Both the position numbers and the translations under genes were made by a program. 64,000 nucleotides of DNA from Oceanobacillus halotolerans. Lineage in GTDB: Bacteria; Bacillota; Bacilli; Bacillales; Amphibacillaceae. The DNA is taken from positions 53,241 through 117,240 of the forward strand of contig NZ_WIXL01000009.1 in assembly GCF_010993955.1 (NCBI RefSeq). Reading direction: 5' to 3'. Shown piece by piece: positions 16,982 to 26,840 of this stretch (position 1 is the first letter of the stretch; each line of letters begins with the position of its first letter). The notes beneath the pieces were generated by a model, which saw only the letters and a program-made list of their open reading frames with translations, ran no database searches and had not been told where the DNA came from.

Positions 16982-17803
16982 TCACGAACCGTGGTAATCA
17001 TAATAATAGTCAATAGGAACAAATAAGCCTACTCTCCCATAGTTATCATGATTCAATGTAGCAAAAATTACTCCAATCACTTCACCGTTATCATTAATGA
17101 TCGGACTTCCACTATTCCCACGATAAACAGGGGCTTCGATCATGAGTACTTCCTCTTCCCAACTAGATAGTAGTGTCGATTCTAATATGGTTCCTTCATT
17201 AGCAATGCCTTGAAATCGTAATGGATTACCAATAAAATAAATAGATTCATTTGGTTCATACTGTGTTTCAGCTGCTAACTGTAAATAGGGTAAATCGTCC
17301 CCATTCGTTTCGACAACTGCTAAGTCAACAGAGGGATAAGATGCTACCACTTCCCCTTGAAATAACCCATCTTCCGGAAATGCTACGGTAACGGTATCTT
17401 CACCTTCCACCACATGATGATTCGTTAATATGGTTCCATTACTCGTTATCGCAAAACCTGTCCCCCTACTGTCATTTGTTTCAATGACAACAACTGCTTC
17501 CTTATAGGTTTGAATATCTTCCTGGGTTGATAATTTAGCCGAGGTAATTAAAAAGTCTATCGCTGGGATAGAAAACGTTTGTGGGAGTACAGCAAACACA
17601 TTAAACACCATAGCAATGGAAATTAACCAAAATGCCCACTTCGGAAATGGACGTTTCGGTTTCTTATTTTCTTCATCCTCTTTTGCTCGCTGCAACGCTT
17701 TTTGTCTTTCTATTTCTACTAATTCCACCAATTCTTCTTCTTCAATCTCTTCATATAAATCTTCATCAACCACATCTGGAGTATCTTGATCATTCTTATC
17801 CAT
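16982..17803 (-). CDS. Membrane-anchored trypsin-like serine protease (S1C, no PDZ)
   Basis: A 273-residue protease. An acidic cytosolic N-terminus (EEIEEEELVELVE) is followed by one membrane anchor at about residues 56-75 (KWAFWLISIAMVFNVFAVLP), then an extracytoplasmic trypsin-like domain. The triad is visible: His130 in LTNHHVV, Asp160 in SVDLAVV, Ser231 in RGNSGSPI. It resembles HtrA-type proteases, but the protein ends just after the protease domain with no PDZ domain. A role in cell-envelope protein quality control is inferred. The DUF2071 gene follows 13 bp downstream. GGGGTGCGG precedes the ATG. Confidence 0.85.
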   Translation of the reverse strand: MDKNDQDTPDVVDEDLYEEIEEEELVELVEIERQKALQRAKEDEENKKPKRPFPKWAFWLISIAMVFNVFAVLPQTFSIPAIDFLITSAKLSTQEDIQTYKEAVVVIETNDSRGTGFAITSNGTILTNHHVVEGEDTVTVAFPEDGLFQGEVVASYPSVDLAVVETNGDDLPYLQLAAETQYEPNESIYFIGNPLRFQGIANEGTILESTLLSSWEEEVLMIEAPVYRGNSGSPIINDNGEVIGVIFATLNHDNYGRVGLFVPIDYYYDYHGS

Positions 17804-18113
17804 ACCGCACCCCCGCCAACTGCTATATAGTGAACAATTCCTCTATATGTATTACTTATAGTATAGTGCATTTTCACTAAATCATGAAGAACAAAAGCTA
17901 GGAGATAAAGGGGAACTCTCGGTTACCTTTGGTGATTATTCTTGCTAGGTTGGGGATCGCCATATATTTTGCTTTTTCATAGCCTTATTTCCTAATCCGA
18001 TCACTGACATTCACTGGTTCAGGCATGAAAGACATGAACTGGAAAAAGGTAGAAATCTCCCACTAAAAAAGGAGAAGACTTGTTTTATCATCAATTCTTC
18101 TCCAATTCATATG
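17804..18113. other. Intergenic region downstream of narK
   Basis: No supported gene. A fragment near 17889 (GAACAAAAGCTAG) matches the edge of repeat family R2 (31745-31757). The terminator at 18071-18103 occupies the right side. Confidence 0.5.
18071..18103 (-). terminator. Terminator of the nar gene cluster
   Basis: Arms GGAGAAGACTTG (18071-18082) and CAATTCTTCTCC (18092-18103), one mismatch, followed by a T-run on the minus strand, 10 bases after the narK stop codon. Confidence 0.75.
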
Positions 18114-19268
18114 TTATGTTACCATTTGCTTTCTTCTCATGTTTATCCATAGACAGACCAGACTGAATAATGCTAGTAAAATGAACCCAACCATAAAGGT
18201 TCCCGTTGTATCTTTTACAATACCAAGCAGGATCGGCGGAAAAAATCCACCCAAGCCACCTGCTGCACCAACAATTCCAGTTACAGCTCCTGTGTTAGAT
18301 GGGGATACAAGTGGTACAAGTTTGAATACAACACCATTACCTAACCCTGCAAATGCTGCAATCACTAAGCAAAAGATCGTAAATAAAATAATGCTATTAC
18401 TAAAGAATGCAAGAAACAGTGCACTGACGGCAATGACCATAAACACAATTGTAATTAAAAATTTTGGATTTAATTTATCAGCAATCATTCCACCTACAGG
18501 ACGTATAAAGGTTGCTAACGTAATAAACCCTGCTGCACGTCTTCCCGCATCAACTGACGTTAAATCAAATAAATCAATTAATAAGGTAGGTAAATAAATA
18601 CCCATCGCTACAAAAACGCCAAAGGTTAAAAAGTAAAATAGCGACAACATCCATGTTTGCTTGTACTTCAATGCCTCCATGGAATCTTTAAAGGTTTTAT
18701 CCCCTGATTGTTCTCGGTCTTTCGTACCAAAATAGAAGATGATCGCCATAATGATAATGGCAACAGCTAAAATCCGAAAGGCCCATGCTACACTATAGGT
18801 AGCTACAATAGCAGGGATAATAAAACCTGCTACCGCTGTACCTACATTCCCAACCCCAGCAATTCCAAGTACTAATCCTTGTTTTTTAGCTGGGTACCAA
18901 CCAGAAATATACGTAATAGCAATCGCAAAAGTAGAACCTGCAATCCCTAGGAAGAATGCAAAGAATAAAATCATTCCATAAGAATTAGCAAAGCTCGCTC
19001 CAATTAATGGTAATGCTACAAATAGCATCGTCAAGGTATACACTTTCCGACCACTATACTTATCAGATAATATACCCAATGGGATACGCATAATTGAACC
19101 TAAAATTACAGGAACCGCTACCAACACACTCGTTTGAGTTGCTGTTAATCCATATAGCTCTTCCATTTCCTGAGCCATTGGAGAAAGAATTCCCCAAACT
19201 GTAAATGCAACAACCATCGCAACTGTTGAAAGAACTAATGCTGATGTTTGTCCTTTTCGTTGCTCCAT
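18114..19268 (-). CDS. narK: Nitrate/nitrite transporter, MFS family
   Basis: A 384-residue membrane protein with 12 predicted hydrophobic segments. The MFS loop between helices 2 and 3 reads RIPLGILSDKYSGRK, and the nitrate-signature glycine-rich helices are present (GIAGVGNVGTAVAGF in the N half, GIVGAAGGLGGFFPP in the C half). It lies 73 bp after narI on the same strand. It should import nitrate and/or export nitrite for the respiratory reductase. AGGAGG-like GGAGGGTTAGG precedes the ATG. No separate Fnr site was found in the narI-narK gap, so it is probably read from the narG promoter. Confidence 0.92.
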   Translation of the reverse strand: MEQRKGQTSALVLSTVAMVVAFTVWGILSPMAQEMEELYGLTATQTSVLVAVPVILGSIMRIPLGILSDKYSGRKVYTLTMLFVALPLIGASFANSYGMILFFAFFLGIAGSTFAIAITYISGWYPAKKQGLVLGIAGVGNVGTAVAGFIIPAIVATYSVAWAFRILAVAIIIMAIIFYFGTKDREQSGDKTFKDSMEALKYKQTWMLSLFYFLTFGVFVAMGIYLPTLLIDLFDLTSVDAGRRAAGFITLATFIRPVGGMIADKLNPKFLITIVFMVIAVSALFLAFFSNSIILFTIFCLVIAAFAGLGNGVVFKLVPLVSPSNTGAVTGIVGAAGGLGGFFPPILLGIVKDTTGTFMVGFILLALFSLVCLWINMRRKQMVT

Positions 19269-19341
19269 TTCCTAACCCTCCTAATAATTTACACTTACCA
19301 ATCTATTCCACCGCTTTTGCTTTAGGTAACGTGTTTTTATG

Positions 19342-20040
19342 TTAAGAAATTCTCCTATTATTATTATCCAATTTCCGATAAATTACGTAATTCCTTCTCA
19401 TATAACGCAGTGGTAAACTAAATACATGTACAAGTCGTGTAAAAGGCCATACAACCGCAATCCCGTAAAATGCTACAATATGCACTTTAAACCATACTGG
19501 AACAGTTGCCATTAATTCTGGTTGTACGTTAAATATAAATAATCCACGTAACCATGGTGCAATCGTCGTACGATAATCGAAACCATGTGCATCAATATTC
19601 ATAAAGGTTGCTGACAATCCTGATAAAATGACAATCCCTAGAAAAAACAGTACGGCCCAGTCTCCTTTAGAAGAGGTTACACGAATTCGTTTAATCGAAA
19701 ACCTTCGATAATATAATAGGACTAAACCAACAAAAGCTGCTATACCAGCTGGAATCCCAAAAATAAGTGCCATATTATGGTACATGTGTTCCGATATCCC
19801 CATTGCATTATAGACGCCGACTGGGATAATCAATCCCATAAAGTGGCCAGCTAATACGAACAGAACCCCCCAATGAAACAATTGAGAACCAATTTTAATA
19901 CTTTTTTTATCCAAAAATTCACTTGATTTTGTACTCCAACCAAATTGATCTTTTTGATATCGGTATATATGCCCGCCAATAAATATCGTCAGGACAATAT
20001 ACGGAAAGATCCCCCACAACAATAGATCTAACGTATTCAT
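19342..20040 (-). CDS. narI: Respiratory nitrate reductase gamma subunit
   Basis: A 232-residue cytochrome b membrane subunit with five hydrophobic helices. It carries two haems b and passes electrons from menaquinol to NarH. Candidate haem-ligand histidines are seen in GSQLFHWGVLFVLAGHF (two) and in the C-terminal KVHIVAFYG and RLVHVFSLP segments. It anchors the NarGH dimer to the inner face of the membrane. The gene lies 19 bp after narJ. Confidence 0.95.
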   Translation of the reverse strand: MNTLDLLLWGIFPYIVLTIFIGGHIYRYQKDQFGWSTKSSEFLDKKSIKIGSQLFHWGVLFVLAGHFMGLIIPVGVYNAMGISEHMYHNMALIFGIPAGIAAFVGLVLLYYRRFSIKRIRVTSSKGDWAVLFFLGIVILSGLSATFMNIDAHGFDYRTTIAPWLRGLFIFNVQPELMATVPVWFKVHIVAFYGIAVVWPFTRLVHVFSLPLRYMRRNYVIYRKLDNNNRRIS

Positions 20041-20059
20041 TGTGTGCTTTCACTCCTTA

Positions 20060-20599
20060 TTAGGCAGATTCTCGTACCAATCCACTGGCTCCCATCACCT
20101 GTAATAACGCATCTAATATGTGCCTATAATCACTTTGTGCCTCTGTTAATTTTATCCGAATTTCTTCAATGTTGGCATGATACATCCCGAGTAATTCTTT
20201 TCCCGTTTCCAATGAAACATGACCACAAAATTCAAGCATTAACGGAAGATAGTCTGGTAACTCTTTATCTGTCACATCAAACCCAGCCGATTCATAAAAT
20301 TTCTTTAATTTCAACAGTTCTAAGCCACGTTCACGTTGTTCTCCTAACTTTAAGTATGTCACATATAAGTTTGTGATTTTTCCAAAGTCAAAGTACTCAA
20401 TGTAATGTTCAACCCATGCTTCATCTGAAATACTTTCGAGATAATCCACAAACGACTTTACGGATGATTGAACAGAAGGATTATCTAATTCGTTCATCGT
20501 GTCTTTTACATCTGGTAATGCATCGCGCACACTTTGATTAGGATACTGCATTAAAAAAGATAGAATCTGATAACTTGTTTTTATTGCCTGTTCGTTCAT
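20060..20599 (-). CDS. narJ: Nitrate reductase assembly chaperone
   Basis: A 179-residue soluble, all-helical protein of the TorD/NarJ family. It guides molybdenum-cofactor insertion into NarG and is not part of the finished enzyme. Family segments: LSFLMQYPNQ near the start, the central YFDFGKITNLYVTYLKLGEQRERG, and DYLPLMLEFC. ATG 20599 is chosen, giving an 8-base gap from AAAGGA; the ATG three codons earlier is only three bases from it. Position between narH and narI is the usual order. Confidence 0.92.
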   Translation of the reverse strand: MNEQAIKTSYQILSFLMQYPNQSVRDALPDVKDTMNELDNPSVQSSVKSFVDYLESISDEAWVEHYIEYFDFGKITNLYVTYLKLGEQRERGLELLKLKKFYESAGFDVTDKELPDYLPLMLEFCGHVSLETGKELLGMYHANIEEIRIKLTEAQSDYRHILDALLQVMGASGLVRESA

Positions 20600-20633
20600 T
20601 GCATACATCCTTTCTGGTCACGGATGTGTGGTG

Positions 20634-22106
20634 TTACATCATAACACCACAGCTACCAGGACCTCCTTCAAAATCTAACCCACAAGCACCTTGTTCCATA
20701 TAAGCATCTGTTGCTGTTTCTTTATGACTATGCGGGATTACAAAACGATCTTCGTATTTCGCAATCGCTAGAATTCTAAACATTGTTTCGATCGCATCTT
20801 CTGTTAAGCCAAGTTCATGAATAATGGTTGTGTCAAAATCTTTTCCAGTTTGTTTTGCACGCATGTAGTTACGCATAACTGCCATTTTCTTTAAGACAGT
20901 TCGGATATGGCTCTTATCTCCAGCTGTTAATAAGTTGGCTAAATATTCAATCGGAATACGAATCTGATCAATGGCAGGGAAAATGTCGTCTGTATCAGCA
21001 ACACTACCTTTTCCTTCAATCATGTTCATCACAGGGCTTAATGGTGGAATATACCAAACCATTGGCATTGTGCGATACTCTGGATGTAATGGCAATGCAA
21101 TTTCCCAATCGATAATCATTTTATAAATTGGAGACTTTTGCGCTGCTTCAATCCAATCTGCTGGAATTCCTTGTTTTTTCGCTCCTTCGATAATTTCTGG
21201 ATCATGTGGATCTAAGAAAATACCTAATTGAGCACGATATAAATCTTTTTCATCTGGCACGGATGCTGCTTCTTTTACACGATCTGCATCATAAAGCATA
21301 ACCCCAATGTAACGAATACGACCTACACAAGTTTCTGAACAAATGGTTGGTTGCCCATTCTCAATTCGCGGATAACATAAGGTACATTTTTCTGCTTTAT
21401 TGGTTTTCCAGTTGAAATAAACTTTTTTGTACGGACAAGATGTCACACAATGACGCCAGCCACGACATGCATTTTGATCTACTAAAACAATCCCATCTTC
21501 ATCCCGTTTATACATCGCACCTGACGGACACGATGATACACACGATGGGTTAATACAATGCTCACATATACGTGGTAGATACATCATGAACACTTCTTCA
21601 AATTCTGTCTTTATGGATTCCTCCATTTGTACAACATTTGGATCTCGTAAACCAGTAACGTGTGCACCTGCTAAGTCATCCTCCCAGTTTGGACCCCATT
21701 CAATGTCCATGAATTCATCTGTTATCGCTGATTTTGCACGTGCGACAGGTTGATGTTTTTTCTCTGGACTATTGGTTAAATTTTCATAATCATAATTCCA
21801 TGGCTCATAATAATCTTCCAAAGTTGGTTGGTATGGATTATAAAATAGGTTTAATAAGCGATTCGCTTTACTTCCGGATTTCAGTTTTAATTCGCCATTT
21901 TCTACTTCCCAACCACCACGGTATTTTGCTTGGTTCTCCCATTCTTTTGGGTACCCGATACCTGGTTTAGTTTCGACATTATTGAAATACATGTATTCTG
22001 CACCAGGGCGATTTGTCCAAGTGTTTTTACAGGTCACACTACACGTATGACAACCAATACATTTATCTAAGTTCATTACCATGCCGACTTGTGCTTTAAT
22101 TTTCAA
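20634..22106 (-). CDS. narH: Respiratory nitrate reductase beta subunit
   Basis: A 490-residue iron-sulfur protein carrying electrons from NarI to NarG. Four cysteine clusters are visible: CIGCHTCSVTC near the start, CEHCINPSCVSSCP, CRGWRHCVTSCP, and the later CTLC/CSETC groups. The Trp in CRGWRHC replaces a cysteine, the known signature of the [3Fe-4S] centre. It ends CGLDFEGGPGSCGVMM. The start is TTG 22106, with GAGGAGG nine bases upstream, giving MKIKAQVGMVMNLDKC as in B. subtilis NarH. It overlaps the narG stop by 11 bp. Confidence 0.95.
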   Translation of the reverse strand: MKIKAQVGMVMNLDKCIGCHTCSVTCKNTWTNRPGAEYMYFNNVETKPGIGYPKEWENQAKYRGGWEVENGELKLKSGSKANRLLNLFYNPYQPTLEDYYEPWNYDYENLTNSPEKKHQPVARAKSAITDEFMDIEWGPNWEDDLAGAHVTGLRDPNVVQMEESIKTEFEEVFMMYLPRICEHCINPSCVSSCPSGAMYKRDEDGIVLVDQNACRGWRHCVTSCPYKKVYFNWKTNKAEKCTLCYPRIENGQPTICSETCVGRIRYIGVMLYDADRVKEAASVPDEKDLYRAQLGIFLDPHDPEIIEGAKKQGIPADWIEAAQKSPIYKMIIDWEIALPLHPEYRTMPMVWYIPPLSPVMNMIEGKGSVADTDDIFPAIDQIRIPIEYLANLLTAGDKSHIRTVLKKMAVMRNYMRAKQTGKDFDTTIIHELGLTEDAIETMFRILAIAKYEDRFVIPHSHKETATDAYMEQGACGLDFEGGPGSCGVMM

Positions 22107-25100
22107 GCCAATCAACCTCCTCTAGTTTCCGTATCACAACGTTTAAGTCACGCTGATTACCAGTAGGTCCATAATAGTTAAATCCATAACTTAATTGTGC
22201 ATATCCACCAATCATATGTGTTGGTTTCACATGAATTCTTGTTGGACTATTATGGGTCCCACCACGATTTTGTGTTAGTTTTGTTCCTGGCACATGGATA
22301 TGTCGATCCTGTGCATGGTGCATAAAGGCCATTGAACGTGGTATACGGTGTGATACGACAGCACGTGCTACCACGACACCATTTCGGTTGAAACATTCAA
22401 TCCATTCATTATCCTCAACATCAATTTCTGCTGCATCATCTTTATTCAACCAAATGGTTGGACCACCTCTAAATAATGTCAGCATTGGTTGAGCATCAAA
22501 GTACATGCTGTGTATCGACCACTTGTTATGTGGTGTTAGGTAGTTCAAGACGATTTCTTTTCCTTCTACTTTTGGCCTGTCTGCACGAAATGGAGTATGG
22601 TCTAAGATCGGCTTGAATACAGCCATAGACTCGCCAAACTCTTGCATCATTTCGTGGTCTAAGTAATAGGATTGTCTTCCAGTTATGGTTCTAAATGGAA
22701 TCATTCGTTCTATATTTGTCGTAAATGGCGAATATCTTCTTCCACCTTTTTCCGAACCACTAAATGCTGGTGATGTAATAACCGTTTTCGGTTGTGCTGT
22801 AATTTGATCAAACGTAAAGCATTCTTCTTCCCGTTCGGATGCGAGATCTGTCAGCTCTAGGTTCGTTTTCTCTTCCAGTGCTTTCCATGCTTTCACCGCA
22901 ACTTTTCCATTCGTTGTAGATGACAGCATCAGGATCGCTTCACACGCATCACGCGCACTGCTGATATCTGGATATCCATCTGCAATACTTCCGTTTTTCA
23001 CCGTTCCAATCGTTTGTTTTACTTTTTCATATTCGTTTTTCATTTCCCAATTAATGCCTTTTCCACCATATGGCTTAGATCCAACGTTTGGTCCTAAAGC
23101 AGTCATTTTTGCATATACATTCTTATAGTTGTGTTCGATCACATGAATTTGTGGCATCGTTTTACCTGGTATAGGATCACATTCCCCTTTGGACCAATCT
23201 TTAATTTCGCCAAATGGTTGAGCCATTTCAGCAGGTGTATCATGCAATAATGGCGTTGCAACTACTTCTTTAACAGGCTCCATATCAATTTCTTCTGCTA
23301 AGTTGGTTACACCCTTGGCCAGCTCTTTGAAAATATCCCAGTCTGATTTCGATTCCCAAGGTGATGCGATAGCTGGGTTAAATGGATGTACGAATGGGTG
23401 CATATCGGTACTAGATAAATCGTGTTTTTCATACCATGTTGCTGCAGGCAAAATCACGTCAGAATAAAGTGCTGTTCCTGCCATACGGAAGTCTAGGTTA
23501 ATTAATAAATCTAGTTTTCCTTCTGGTGCTTCTTCACGCCATGTAATCTCCTCTGCACGCAAGCTATCCTCATCGGTATTTAATAACCCGTGGGTTGTGC
23601 CAAGTAAGTGTTTCAAGAAATATTCATGACCTTTCCCAGAACTAGAGATTAAATTCGCACGCCAAACAAATAAGTTACGTGGAAAGTTCTCCGGTGCATC
23701 TGGGTCTTCTATCGCAAATTTCAGTTCTTTTTCTTTCAACTGACTAGCAACATATTTCCCAATCTCTTCTGTTGATTCATGTCCTAGTGCTACAGCCTCT
23801 TTATAAATATCCAATCCATTTTTATTAAACGTTGGATAAGATGGTAGCCATCCTAGTCTTGCTGCTAGTACATTATAGTCGCCATAGTGATCGTAGCGTG
23901 CTTTATCTACTGTAGCTGCCGTTAAATTACTAATTGGTATTTCTTCATAACGCCATTGGTCGGTTGCAAAATAGAAGAAAGATGTTCCGTTTTGTAATTT
24001 CATTGGTCCTTGCCAGTCTTTTGCTGTTGCGATCGTATTCCATCCTTCTGCAGGACGAAGCTTTTCTTGACCAACATAATGTGCCCATCCTCCGCCGTTT
24101 ACACCTTGTGCACCGACTAGTAAGACGAGATTTACAACAGCTCGGTAAATGGTATCTGAGTTGTACCAATGGTTAATCCCTGCTCCGACAATGATCATCG
24201 AACGGCCATCTGTATCTATCGCATTTTGGGCAAACTCACGGGCAATTTTAATAACAAGATTACGATCTACACCCGAAATCTTTTCTTGCCATGCCGGTGT
24301 AAATGGTGTGTCATCATCATAAGATTTTGCAGCTTCTCCACCAAGGCCCCGATCGATACCATAGTTGGCAAGCATTAAGTCATAAACCGTAGCGACATAT
24401 GTTTTTTCTCCATTGATCTCAACTGCTTTCACTGGAACCGCACGATGAATAACGCTGCGTGTCTCTGAATCAAAATACGGCATATTAACGGTTGCCACTT
24501 CATCTTCTTCACCTAAAAAGCTTAATGTTGGTTCAATTGCTTCTTCTGTATTTTCATCAACTAAATGTAAATTCCATTTGCCTTTATCATCCCATCGTGA
24601 ACCCATTGTGCCTTGCGGGATAGCAAACTCTTTTGTTGTTTTATTAAACATAGCAGGTTTCCATTCACTATTTTCCGAATCAATTCCAAGGTCTTTCGCA
24701 TGTAAAAACCGATCGGCAATATAATGGTCTTCTCCTTTTTTCATCCGAACAACAAATGGAAAGTCAGTATATTGTTTCGCATAGGATTCGAAATATGGTT
24801 GTATGTCTTGATGATAAAATTCATTTAAAATGACATGTCCCATCGCCATTGCAACTGCACCATCTGTTCCTTGTTTGACACTCATCCAATCATCAGCAAA
24901 TTTTGTTGACTCTGCATAATCAGGACTGACAGATACGACTTTCGTTCCTTTATAGCGAGCTTCTACTAAGAAATGAGCATCTGGTGTTCGGGTTAATGGT
25001 ACATTGGATCCCCATGTCATAATGTAACCTGCATTAAACCAGTCAGAGCTTTCTGGAACATCTGTTTGATCTCCCCAAATTTGTGGGGAAGCTGGTGGTA

Positions 25101-25779
25101 AATCCGCATACCAATCATAAAAGCTTAACATTGGTCCACCCATTAAGGACATGAAGCGACTTCCTGCTGCATGACTAATCATAGACATTGCTGGAATTGG
25201 TGAAAATCCAACATTACGATCTGGTCCATATTTTTTAATCGTATACAATGTGGATGCAGCGACTAATTTTGTTACTTCATCCCAATCTGCTCGAATTAAT
25301 CCACCTTTTCCACGAGCTTGTTTATAAAGGTTTGCTTTATCTGAATCTTCTACAATACTTGCCCAAGCATCTAAAGCATTATCATGGGTTGTTAAGGCCT
25401 CTTTCCATAGTTTTAATAATTTTTTTCGAATATATGGATATTTCACGCGTAATGGACTATAAATATACCAAGAAAAACTAGCACCTCGCGGACATCCTCT
25501 TGGCTCAAATTCTGGCATATCAGGACCAGTAGTTGGGTAATCTAATTGTTGACCTTCCCAAGTCACGATGCCATCTTTTACATAAATGTTCCAACTGCAA
25601 GAACCAGTACAGTTGACGCCATGAGTAGAGCGAATGACTTTATCATGCTGCCACCTTCTTCTGTACACATTTTCCCATTCCCGATTTCCAACATGTTGTT
25701 GACTGTGGTTATCGGAATACGTTTCTTTCGGTTTCACATACGTTAATCGTTTCCATAACGGGGAGTGTTTCTTTTTCAT
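22096..25779 (-). CDS. narG: Respiratory nitrate reductase alpha subunit
   Basis: A 1,227-residue molybdopterin enzyme that reduces nitrate to nitrite, matching the usual length. The N-terminal FS0 cluster ligands are His53, Cys57 and Cys61 in HGVNCTGSCSW, with a further Cys in PRGCPRGASFSW. WGSNVPLTRTPDAHF and HMVITWG-like segments bind the bis-MGD cofactor; no Tat signal is present, so it is cytoplasmic-facing. The start at 25779 (MKKKHSPLWKRLTYVKP) follows GGAGGG by 7 bases and matches the B. subtilis N-terminus; the open frame extends 20 codons further without support. First gene of narGHJI-narK, behind a consensus Fnr site. Confidence 0.97.
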   Translation of the reverse strand: MKKKHSPLWKRLTYVKPKETYSDNHSQQHVGNREWENVYRRRWQHDKVIRSTHGVNCTGSCSWNIYVKDGIVTWEGQQLDYPTTGPDMPEFEPRGCPRGASFSWYIYSPLRVKYPYIRKKLLKLWKEALTTHDNALDAWASIVEDSDKANLYKQARGKGGLIRADWDEVTKLVAASTLYTIKKYGPDRNVGFSPIPAMSMISHAAGSRFMSLMGGPMLSFYDWYADLPPASPQIWGDQTDVPESSDWFNAGYIMTWGSNVPLTRTPDAHFLVEARYKGTKVVSVSPDYAESTKFADDWMSVKQGTDGAVAMAMGHVILNEFYHQDIQPYFESYAKQYTDFPFVVRMKKGEDHYIADRFLHAKDLGIDSENSEWKPAMFNKTTKEFAIPQGTMGSRWDDKGKWNLHLVDENTEEAIEPTLSFLGEEDEVATVNMPYFDSETRSVIHRAVPVKAVEINGEKTYVATVYDLMLANYGIDRGLGGEAAKSYDDDTPFTPAWQEKISGVDRNLVIKIAREFAQNAIDTDGRSMIIVGAGINHWYNSDTIYRAVVNLVLLVGAQGVNGGGWAHYVGQEKLRPAEGWNTIATAKDWQGPMKLQNGTSFFYFATDQWRYEEIPISNLTAATVDKARYDHYGDYNVLAARLGWLPSYPTFNKNGLDIYKEAVALGHESTEEIGKYVASQLKEKELKFAIEDPDAPENFPRNLFVWRANLISSSGKGHEYFLKHLLGTTHGLLNTDEDSLRAEEITWREEAPEGKLDLLINLDFRMAGTALYSDVILPAATWYEKHDLSSTDMHPFVHPFNPAIASPWESKSDWDIFKELAKGVTNLAEEIDMEPVKEVVATPLLHDTPAEMAQPFGEIKDWSKGECDPIPGKTMPQIHVIEHNYKNVYAKMTALGPNVGSKPYGGKGINWEMKNEYEKVKQTIGTVKNGSIADGYPDISSARDACEAILMLSSTTNGKVAVKAWKALEEKTNLELTDLASEREEECFTFDQITAQPKTVITSPAFSGSEKGGRRYSPFTTNIERMIPFRTITGRQSYYLDHEMMQEFGESMAVFKPILDHTPFRADRPKVEGKEIVLNYLTPHNKWSIHSMYFDAQPMLTLFRGGPTIWLNKDDAAEIDVEDNEWIECFNRNGVVVARAVVSHRIPRSMAFMHHAQDRHIHVPGTKLTQNRGGTHNSPTRIHVKPTHMIGGYAQLSYGFNYYGPTGNQRDLNVVIRKLEEVDWLEN

Positions 25780-25844
25780 TGGGATTCCCTCCATTTGTTT
25801 TCTTTGCTCTATCCTCATTAAACCAATGTAGGAATCCATTTAAC

Positions 25845-25860
25845 TGTGAAAAACGTCACA
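25845..25860 (-). promoter_or_regulatory. Fnr-binding site of the narG promoter
   Basis: TGTGA-AAAACG-TCACA, both half-sites perfect. On the minus strand a TTTAAT -10-like element (25822-25817) lies at about the class II distance (site centre near -41.5). The site ends 66 bases before the narG start codon, the same spacing as the site before fnr. Confidence 0.85.
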
Positions 25861-25903
25861 TTTAAAGCATGAGTCATTCTTTAGTCAAGAACAGATAGCA
25901 AAA

Positions 25904-25919
25904 TGTGATAATTATCACT
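25904..25919. promoter_or_regulatory. Second Fnr-like site in the narG/carbonic anhydrase gap
   Basis: TGTGA-TAATTA-TCACT, one mismatch from consensus, centred 59 bp from the first site. It could act as an upstream site for narG or govern the divergent carbonic anhydrase gene. No well-spaced -10 element for class II activation was found on the plus strand. Confidence 0.65.
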
Positions 25920-26027
25920 ACTAAATTGACAAAAAAACGAAAATGCTTGTTTTTTACTATACGACTGGATTGATTAACTGCTATATTTTGAGTGTGAACT
26001 AGAAAAAAACATAAAGGAGAGAGAATC

Positions 26028-26582
26028 ATGAGTTTAGAAAAAATGCTAGCTTATAACGAACAATTTGTAGCTGAAAAAAAGTATGAGGAATTTGTAACAG
26101 ACAGTATTCCGAATAAACGAATGGTTATTTTCACCTGTATGGACTCTCGATTGGTACAACTACTACCAAATGCAATTAACTTAAAACCCGGTGATGTGAA
26201 AATGGTCAAAAACGCGGGTGCTATTATTCGAAAGCCATTCGATAGTATTATGAAAAGCATTCTTGTTGCGATTTATGAACTTCAAGCAGAAGAAGTTGTT
26301 GTTATTGGCCATCATGATTGTGGAATGTCCCATGTTGACCCTGGAGCTTTAACGGCTAAGATGAATGAGCGGGGGATCTCAAAGGAAACAATTGAAACCC
26401 TAACAAACGCTGGTATTAATTTATATGATGAATTCCATGGCTTTGAAACAGTGGAGGAATCTGTTGAGCAAAGTGTTGGTATCATACGAAACCATCCACT
26501 ATTACCAAAAGAGGTAAATGTTCATGGGTTAGTTATTGATCCCAAAACTGGGAAGCTTGATGTTGTCACAAAAGATTCATAA
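26028..26582 (+). CDS. Beta-carbonic anhydrase
   Basis: A 184-residue zinc enzyme interconverting CO2 and bicarbonate in the cytoplasm. The zinc ligands and dyad are Cys37, Asp39 and Arg41 in FTCMDSRL, with His95 and Cys98 in GHHDCGM. It resembles the YtiB-type enzymes of bacilli. AAAGGAGAG stands 8 bases before the ATG. It is divergent from narG, with two Fnr-type sites in the shared gap, which makes oxygen-dependent expression possible. Bicarbonate is also the substrate of the carAB enzyme encoded at the other end of the window, but no direct link is shown. Confidence 0.93.
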   Translation: MSLEKMLAYNEQFVAEKKYEEFVTDSIPNKRMVIFTCMDSRLVQLLPNAINLKPGDVKMVKNAGAIIRKPFDSIMKSILVAIYELQAEEVVVIGHHDCGMSHVDPGALTAKMNERGISKETIETLTNAGINLYDEFHGFETVEESVEQSVGIIRNHPLLPKEVNVHGLVIDPKTGKLDVVTKDS

Positions 26583-26790
26583 AGTAAACCACCAATCAGT
26601 GAGCAGTCCTCTTACCTTTTGTTTTCCTAAGTCACATTTTCTATATTATGCGTCGTAAATGTTTAGCATGGCTTCCTCACATTCTTTATAGATGTGTGCT
26701 AAGTCACCGCTGCTGGAAAATACTCGCTTTCATTCATTACGTTTAATACTAGAAAAGCATTAGAAAAGACCTCCATATTAAAAGGCTCTT
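26583..26790. repeat. Decayed fragment of repeat family R1
   Basis: From about 26652 the sequence carries ATTATGCGTCGTAAAT, CTGGAAAATACTCGCTTTC and ACGTTTAATACTAGAAAAGCA. These correspond in order to the R1 left-end, CGCTACGGAAA..CGCTTTC and right-end ACGTTTCATACTAGAAAGCA words, with the interior deleted. No gene is seen. Confidence 0.55.
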
Positions 26791-26840
26791 TTCTCAGCCT
26801 TAGTTATTGTCCTTATTAGCAACAATAAAAAGAGCTTATT

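Noticed and set aside
19269..19341. Separate Fnr promoter for narK
   Set aside because: No TGTGA/TCACA pair in the 73-bp gap.
25926..25960. TTGACA...TACTAT as the carbonic anhydrase promoter
   Set aside because: The spacer would be 23 bp, too long for a sigma-A promoter.
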